A stretch of 64,000 nucleotides of DNA from Trichinella spiralis (taxonomy: Eukaryota; Nematoda; Enoplea; Trichinellida; Trichinellidae). The notes under the pieces were generated by a model, which saw only the letters and a program-made list of their open reading frames with translations, was not told the origin of the DNA and ran no database searches. Below are positions 58,732 to 64,000 of the stretch, in pieces. The translations under genes were made by a program, and so were the position numbers. Position 1 is the stretch's first letter. Each line of letters opens with the position of its first letter. The stretch is taken from NCBI GenBank assembly GCA_000181795.3, contig CM012955.1, positions 1,828,861 through 1,892,860 on the forward strand. Direction: 5' to 3'.

Positions 58732-60874
58732 GTTGATTGTTTCGAAATGGAATGCAAGGTTTGTTGTAATGAGGGAACTGCAGAAAGAGAAAATGCGCAG
58801 CGGGTTTATGAAAGAAATCTGTGACCTGATTGGCAATCAGAACGTACAGACGAGTATGGAAGATTGGAACGCCAGAAGCTGTCAGAAATTTTCCGCTAGA
58901 CTTTTGTATTATATCCAGGCGTGAATGTGTCTAATTTCTGTGAGACATTTTCGCAATTAAATTTTTGTCAAGGACTCCAAAAGATGCCTAGTTAGTGCAC
59001 AAAGATCCGTTATATTTCGGTCCAGATCAAAAATAAAACTTGCTTTTCCACTACCGCTATATGCAATTATCACACATTGGCATAGAAAGCATTTCTAGCG
59101 TAACAATTTCATTTTGGTCATTGATGACCTATTGCCATAATTATTTTTGAAATATTTTCCTTTTTTTAATTCCATGCAAAAAATTTACCCACAGCTGTGT
59201 TTAATTTTTTTCAGATATTTTTATGCACATTTCTTAATTACTTGCTTTTCTTTTGATGACTGTAGGTTACATAAAACAGGTTCTTTTTTTTGTTATTTTT
59301 TGTCATTACAAATTTTGAAACAATAAACAAACAATAATGTAATAATTTAAAAATATCCACATATTATTCTTTTCAACTGAAAAAATATTTTCACTCTTGT
59401 TATTGTTATTAGCGTAAATTAATAATAGCTAAATTACAAATAAACAAATGCTTTATTAATTTTAAATAGAGCATATTGGTGTTGTTAAATGGAGAAAAAT
59501 ATTTCCAATCAGTTTATTTGCCAAAGCAAGTTTCAGTTATGCTTAGTAAGCTGTGACGAACTAATTTACAAACTAGCCGTCATTCGAAATCAACAGAAGA
59601 TGTTTTCATTCTGAAACAATGCATTTTTTAATTGTAAACATGAATATTCTATGCTGATTTTGCTGTGATTTTTTTGTCACGTCGAATTATAATGATATGA
59701 TATGATTGTTGTGCTGTTTTACAAATTTTTCACTTTCAAAGTTTCTGCTATGTGCTTAGTAAAACTGAAAGTGGTTCAGTGCATTGTAAAGTGTAATTAA
59801 TGTCAAAAAAATTGTTTCACAATTAGATTTTATTTAATTAAATTCGACATTAATTGAAACTTATAATATATATTCAAATAGATTAAATTTTATTGGATAA
59901 GACATGTCAGCATGTACATGAATTATAGAAAATGTTATTGAACAAAAACAAGAATATAAATGTTAGTCAACATTTACGTTGAAAAAAGTTACTGCAATAA
60001 ATCCATTTTATTTATTATTGATTTTAAACTTAAAACATACCGTTATGCCAATCTTTTTCTCATTTTGTCATCTTAAATTATTACAAACCCTAATTGCTTA
60101 ATGAATAGAACAAAAATTTTAAATGAAGTGTTTCTTGTGAATTCTTTTCTAAAACGTGAAGATTCGCAGTCGATTCTTCGAAAAATGTAATTTAAATTAT
60201 AATAAAATAAACAAAACAGTTTAATAAGAATATATTCATTTGCTAAAGGAAGACCGATAATTGTCAGTACAGCTGTCATGAAATATCAGAATCACGAATG
60301 ACAAGCAGCGGATGGGGTCATTGCACAGCCCATTTCAAACGTTGGACATTTGGCCACGTCTGTACAGCATTTTGGATAGCTTTACCTTCTCTTCAATTGC
60401 GTCACCCAAAAATTTTCCGAAGATGCAGCCGCGATTTGGTCAACGTGGTCACTTTTGCTTGAACTTGGAAAAAGGCTAACAGGCCAAGCAGTACAGAAAA
60501 TTTTCCAATCTTGATCATTACTTGTAAAGATTGAAAATCAGAGTCCCGTTACCACAGATTGCACATTCACGTGGCTACTTCTTTTCATTTTAAAGGTAAG
60601 TTTTTCATTTTTCAGAATTTTCTCTAAAATTGTCACTAAGCAAATTTTGTAATGTAAAGTTGATAAAATTAGTTCAAATTTATTCGAAACAAATTTTATA
60701 AAATGAGACTTTTGAAATATCCCTTTTTCTTTTAAATAATAATTTATCGAATATGTTTTAAAATAAAATTTCATGAAGAATAGATTCATTCTCTAATAAA
60801 ATGGATTTGTTGTAATAAAACTCTGTTTGTACTATGCATTTTTATAAAATATCTTTTATTATTCAGTTAAAAAT
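58732..60874. other. intergenic between collagen and the 242-residue gene
   Basis: Divergent intergenic region that must hold both promoters. Two less AT-rich patches (about 58770-58925 and 60296-60530) look like eroded coding sequence. The second has a minus-strand ATG followed by a signal-peptide-like stretch (FSVLLGLLAFFQVQA) but stops soon after. The rest is AT-rich with nothing recognisable. Confidence 0.5.
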
Positions 60875-61603
60875 ATGAATGGAACAAGAAACAATTTTCC
60901 TATAATAGCAACGGGAAAAAATTTTAAACAAAAAAATTATGCCAGTACTGATTTTGGTTCTTCGGATGTGACATCTACAGTATTTGAAACAGTTGACGAT
61001 GAATCTCAAGAACACGGAAGATGCAATGCTCGTTTAGCAATGGAAGCATGTGATAATAATTTTCAAATCAGTGATCACGAAGACAGTGATTCGTTATTTA
61101 CTGAATTCAGTGATAACCCTTCATCTACGTTGGAAAAGTACAAGCCTCTTAATCGGTTCGAACTGAATCAATTGGGTTTCAGATTGTATGACGAATTTCA
61201 AGAAATTATTCATTTAGCCGACGAATATCAAACATTTGTCGACAACAAAAATTCAGATGAGGACCTTCAAAATCACATCAACTTGAAACTGCGATTTATT
61301 TTAGAACGTTTAGATGTTGAAATTAAACAACTGGAATGGAATATACAAAAAACTATGCAGCATTGTCGTATTCATGACAAGCGACTTCAATGGCTACCGA
61401 TTTATTGTAAATCTTTTAAACGATATAGAAAAATAGTTCGCCGTCTTACAACGGATGTCTTGGATCAAGTGGAAAGAGTGGTAACATTAAAAGCTCGAGG
61501 CTGTGACAACTGTGAAACGCCTTTCAGCATAAAAGCAGCCATTGAAGCCGCTCAAAGATATCTTCAAAAAACTGAATATGAATTGCGAAAAGTTTGTTCA
61601 TGA
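60875..61603 (+). CDS. hypothetical 242-residue protein, single exon
   Basis: An uninterrupted frame beginning 11 nt after a TATTATTCAG acceptor-like site at 60865, which suggests a trans-spliced mRNA. The first about 85 residues are polar and acidic, probably disordered (DSDSLFTEFSDNPSSTLEKY). From about 90 to the end it is predicted helical by eye (NQLGFRLYDEFQEIIHLADE, then LRFILERLDVEIKQLEWNI and YRKIVRRLTTDVLDQVERVV), with a GCDNCETPF turn and a C-terminal AAIEAAQRYLQKTEYELRKV helix. No signal peptide, membrane segment or catalytic motif is visible. I do not recognise the family. A helical-bundle or coiled-coil adaptor is the most that can be said. Confidence 0.7.
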   Translation: MNGTRNNFPIIATGKNFKQKNYASTDFGSSDVTSTVFETVDDESQEHGRCNARLAMEACDNNFQISDHEDSDSLFTEFSDNPSSTLEKYKPLNRFELNQLGFRLYDEFQEIIHLADEYQTFVDNKNSDEDLQNHINLKLRFILERLDVEIKQLEWNIQKTMQHCRIHDKRLQWLPIYCKSFKRYRKIVRRLTTDVLDQVERVVTLKARGCDNCETPFSIKAAIEAAQRYLQKTEYELRKVCS

Positions 61604-61869
61604 AATCGTTCTTCCCTATGTTCACTTTATTAGCGTTTCTTATTATTATTATTATTATATTCGTTATTAGTGTGTTCGGTTAACATGAAAAACTATAACA
61701 TTTAACTAAATAATATTCCATATATTTCAAGAATACACAATGCTCTAATTAAAAATATTCAAAAGGGCCAGCGTTACGTTGACTGTACAGAATTGCGACC
61801 GACAAACAAGTTAAACGTGATAATCACAACCTTACTGTAAAGATTTTTCAGGTACTAACATAAAATCCT

Positions 61870-61875
61870 AATAAA
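61870..61875 (+). promoter_or_regulatory. candidate poly(A) signal of the 242-residue gene
   Basis: AATAAA on the plus strand, 266 nt after the stop codon. Confidence 0.45.
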
Positions 61876-62726
61876 AATCGCTGCATTTTTTCAACTTAAA
61901 AAAATATTACACAATTCTGATATATTTTGAATTCACCCACAGTTAATAAAAAATTTCATAAATAAAATAAAAGTGTTTTTTTGATAAGATTGCTGGCACA
62001 ACATGAAATTTTAAAAAATTCATCTTATGAAGAGAGTTGAAAAAATTAAATCAGATCTATGCAATATTTTTTGCTATTTATTTTTGTATTTATAGTGGAA
62101 TACCATTCACGAAAATAGCTTTAAATTTCACAGTCATCACCTTTATTTTAACCATGTTGTGCCTAATAACAAATAACTTGCGAAATTAAATTAATGAAGT
62201 TTTAAGCCACCATTACAACTTATGCCAATGTGCAACACATTAACATGCATTGAAATGGCAAAAACCGTATAATACAATTCGAAACAAACTGTCAAACAAA
62301 GTAGTTGACGTCGTTGGCATTAGTACTTCAAATTTATCATGGATTCTAAAAATATAAAACTAAAAATGAAATAAAAAGATTGCTTAGCCTATTGTAACTA
62401 AGTGTTGTTTCGTTACACTATACTGAAAAATTAAGAAAAATTATTGAATTAATATTAATTATTAAAATTATTGTTTTATAATTAGTTTGTAAATTTAAAA
62501 TAATTTAGAATCAATATTCCAGATTCATGTGCTAAAATCAATATAAACTGCACACTTAGTTAAGATACTATAGAAATACTGTAGTGTGCGACAGCCGATT
62601 TGTACTTTATTTACATATTTGTTGTATTAGTCATTCACTTGGTTAAGTAATTAAAACAGAGATCGATCTTAGTTGGTAATTCTACAAGCGGATAGCGATT
62701 ATTGTCGATTTTATTTTTGCTGAACG
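61876..62726. other. intergenic upstream of the golgin-like gene
   Basis: AT-rich DNA that must hold the promoter of the downstream plus-strand gene. No recognisable element was found. Confidence 0.5.
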
Positions 62727-64000
62727 ATGGATGAAGAACGTCTGAAGAAACTTGAATCTGCCAAAAAAAAGGTGATTTTATTGCAATACTTTTGTATAAT
62801 ATTCATTAACAAAGTTACTTCATGAATAAAAGTTTAAATATAAAGTATATTTAGTTTTATTTAACATTTAAGAGTTGTTTCACTTTTTACTTTCTTTAAT
62901 TTTTACAGATTCTGCATGGAAAATAATGTAGCATTACTTATATTCAACTTCCTTAATATGGTGGGTGACTCCATCCTTTTATCTGAATTTTCTTGGTAAT
63001 TTTTTGAAAATAATTTGACGTGAACTAAAGCTAAGATGTAATTTATTTTTATATTCTTTAATTTTATAATCTATAATTTAGCTTAACTTCTAGCTTTAAT
63101 CATTTATTTGTAATGTCAATGAGTTTTACTGGCTGGATTGAGTTGTTGTGGAAACCGCTGTAAGATTACTCACAAAATATTTTCATATTAGAATAAGCAA
63201 CGTTGTGCATCTGTTGTTTCTAATAAATTTTATGCTCAAATATGTCGGTGAATTGTTTTCTAGCTTTTATATTTTATTGTATATTATGCAGATTTTATTG
63301 CATTATTTTAATGGAATATTGCAATACGCAATATTAATGTGTCATTTATGTATAAAGAATGTTTGTCATTTATTTACTTTTTCATTGCTTATTTAACAGT
63401 GCATTACAGTAATCATTTTGTAATTAAAAATTAAGTTTGAATGTGTTGAAAAAGCTGAAATATTGAAGTATGTAACTTTTGCTTGTTTAATCGTGTAAAC
63501 TTATATATTTTAATGAATGTATTTTATTAGAATGAACTGTACATCATGTAATACTTGCATATCAGAACTGCTTTTTTCAGCTAAAAGAATTCCAATCAAA
63601 GAATCTACAAAAACCGATTGTCGATGCTGCCTCTTTTAACACTTTGATGCAGAAGAAAATTCAGCATAGTTTTACTGGAAATGTTAATCTAGAATCAATA
63701 GAAAATTCTAGTCTTTCACCAAGTTCCAACAACAGTGATGGCGGTGTATTTGCTTTGAATACAGGTCCACCTTCTGTTTTGGAAGTACGTTTTTATAAGT
63801 AATTTTTGTAGATTCAGTGTAAAATTATGACAAGCACATGGTTTTTATTTTAGAGTGAAATGAGCCACACAGCTACCGGAGCTGCAAATGATTTTGACAG
63901 CAATAAGCAAGAACGTGTCAATTCAAGTTTGCAGAAATTAAATCAACCAGATATGATTGCACCGAATTTGAATTTTTTTCAGTCTGATTTCACGAAGAAT
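62727..64000 (+). CDS. GOLGA2: probable golgin GM130-like protein, 5' part (runs off the window)
   Basis: Three exons so far (62727-62771, 63581-63784, 63854 to the window end), all phase 0, give 132 residues with the frame still open. The start, MDEERLKKLESAKKKLKEFQ, closely resembles the GM130 N-terminus (acidic start, then a K-L-x-x-A-K-K-K-L-x-E-[FY]-Q pattern), the segment that binds p115 and importin-alpha at the cis-Golgi. What follows is Ser/Asn/Gln-rich and disordered, as in GM130 before its coiled coils, which would lie beyond the window. The first intron (809 nt) falls inside the basic motif. The call rests on about 20 residues, so another coiled-coil protein with a similar start is possible. 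Confidence 0.6.

Noticed and set aside
58643-58924. 93-codon plus-strand frame over the collagen start
   Set aside because: It is mostly antisense to collagen exon 1. Only its distal part may be eroded coding sequence, noted as a finding.
1-64000. tRNA, rRNA, CRISPR arrays and complete transposons
   Set aside because: None was recognised. A CRISPR array or bacterial-type operon is not expected in this genome, and no transposase or reverse transcriptase frame was seen. A tRNA search by covariance model would be needed to be certain.

Overview
The window looks like nuclear DNA from a nematode. The evidence is a cuticle-type collagen with the nematode N-terminal membrane domain, a vab-10-type spectraplakin locus with two alternative 3' ends, a nematode chemoreceptor-like 7TM receptor, many short introns of about 50-80 nt with T-rich acceptors, and T-rich acceptor-like sites just 5' of several start codons (possible spliced-leader sites). 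The DNA is strongly AT-rich outside exons and full of triplet microsatellites. I cannot name the species. A basal (Dorylaimia-type) nematode is a guess only.

Layout. 1-3.3 kb is AT-rich intergenic. 3.4-5.7 kb (+) is a two-exon 7TM receptor. 7.4-10.1 kb (-) holds a seven-exon VAP (ER contact-site adaptor) and, beyond its poly(A) signal, two orphan exon-like pieces. 11.1-12.5 kb (+) is a four-exon sigma-1/ERG2-family ER protein, convergent with a three-exon MIC10 (MICOS core subunit, -) at 13.1-13.6 kb. 14.8-16.2 kb (-) holds a KH-domain protein and an 89-residue helical protein of unknown function.

16.8-53.4 kb (-) is one giant spectraplakin gene (vab-10). I traced 47 coding exons whose phases agree throughout. 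The shared 5' exons encode two CH domains and the plakin domain with its SH3. Then either one 7-kb exon (charged helix plus plakin repeats) ends an A-type protein of about 3651 residues, or that exon is skipped and 25 exons of spectrin repeats, EF-hands and a GAS2 domain end a B-type protein of about 4429 residues. A separate 1-kb exon in the intron between CH1 and CH2 looks like an alternative start. It carries a transmembrane segment and would give isoforms with only CH2.

57.7-58.7 kb (-) is a three-exon cuticle collagen; 60.9-61.6 kb (+) is a single-exon protein I do not recognise; 62.7 kb to the window end (+) is the 5' part of a probable golgin-45/GM130-like gene (GOLGA2).

How they fit together: the spectraplakin links actin, intermediate filaments and microtubules in epidermis and muscle, and the collagen is the extracellular cuticle that such attachments load. 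The other genes (VAP, sigma-1-like, MIC10, golgin) are housekeeping organelle-membrane genes with no evident link to one another. The most notable points are the membrane-anchored alternative start of vab-10, the loss of both ligand-binding carboxylates in the sigma-1-like protein, a diverged duplicate of the vab-10 start region 3.4 kb upstream, and GC-AG introns in two genes.
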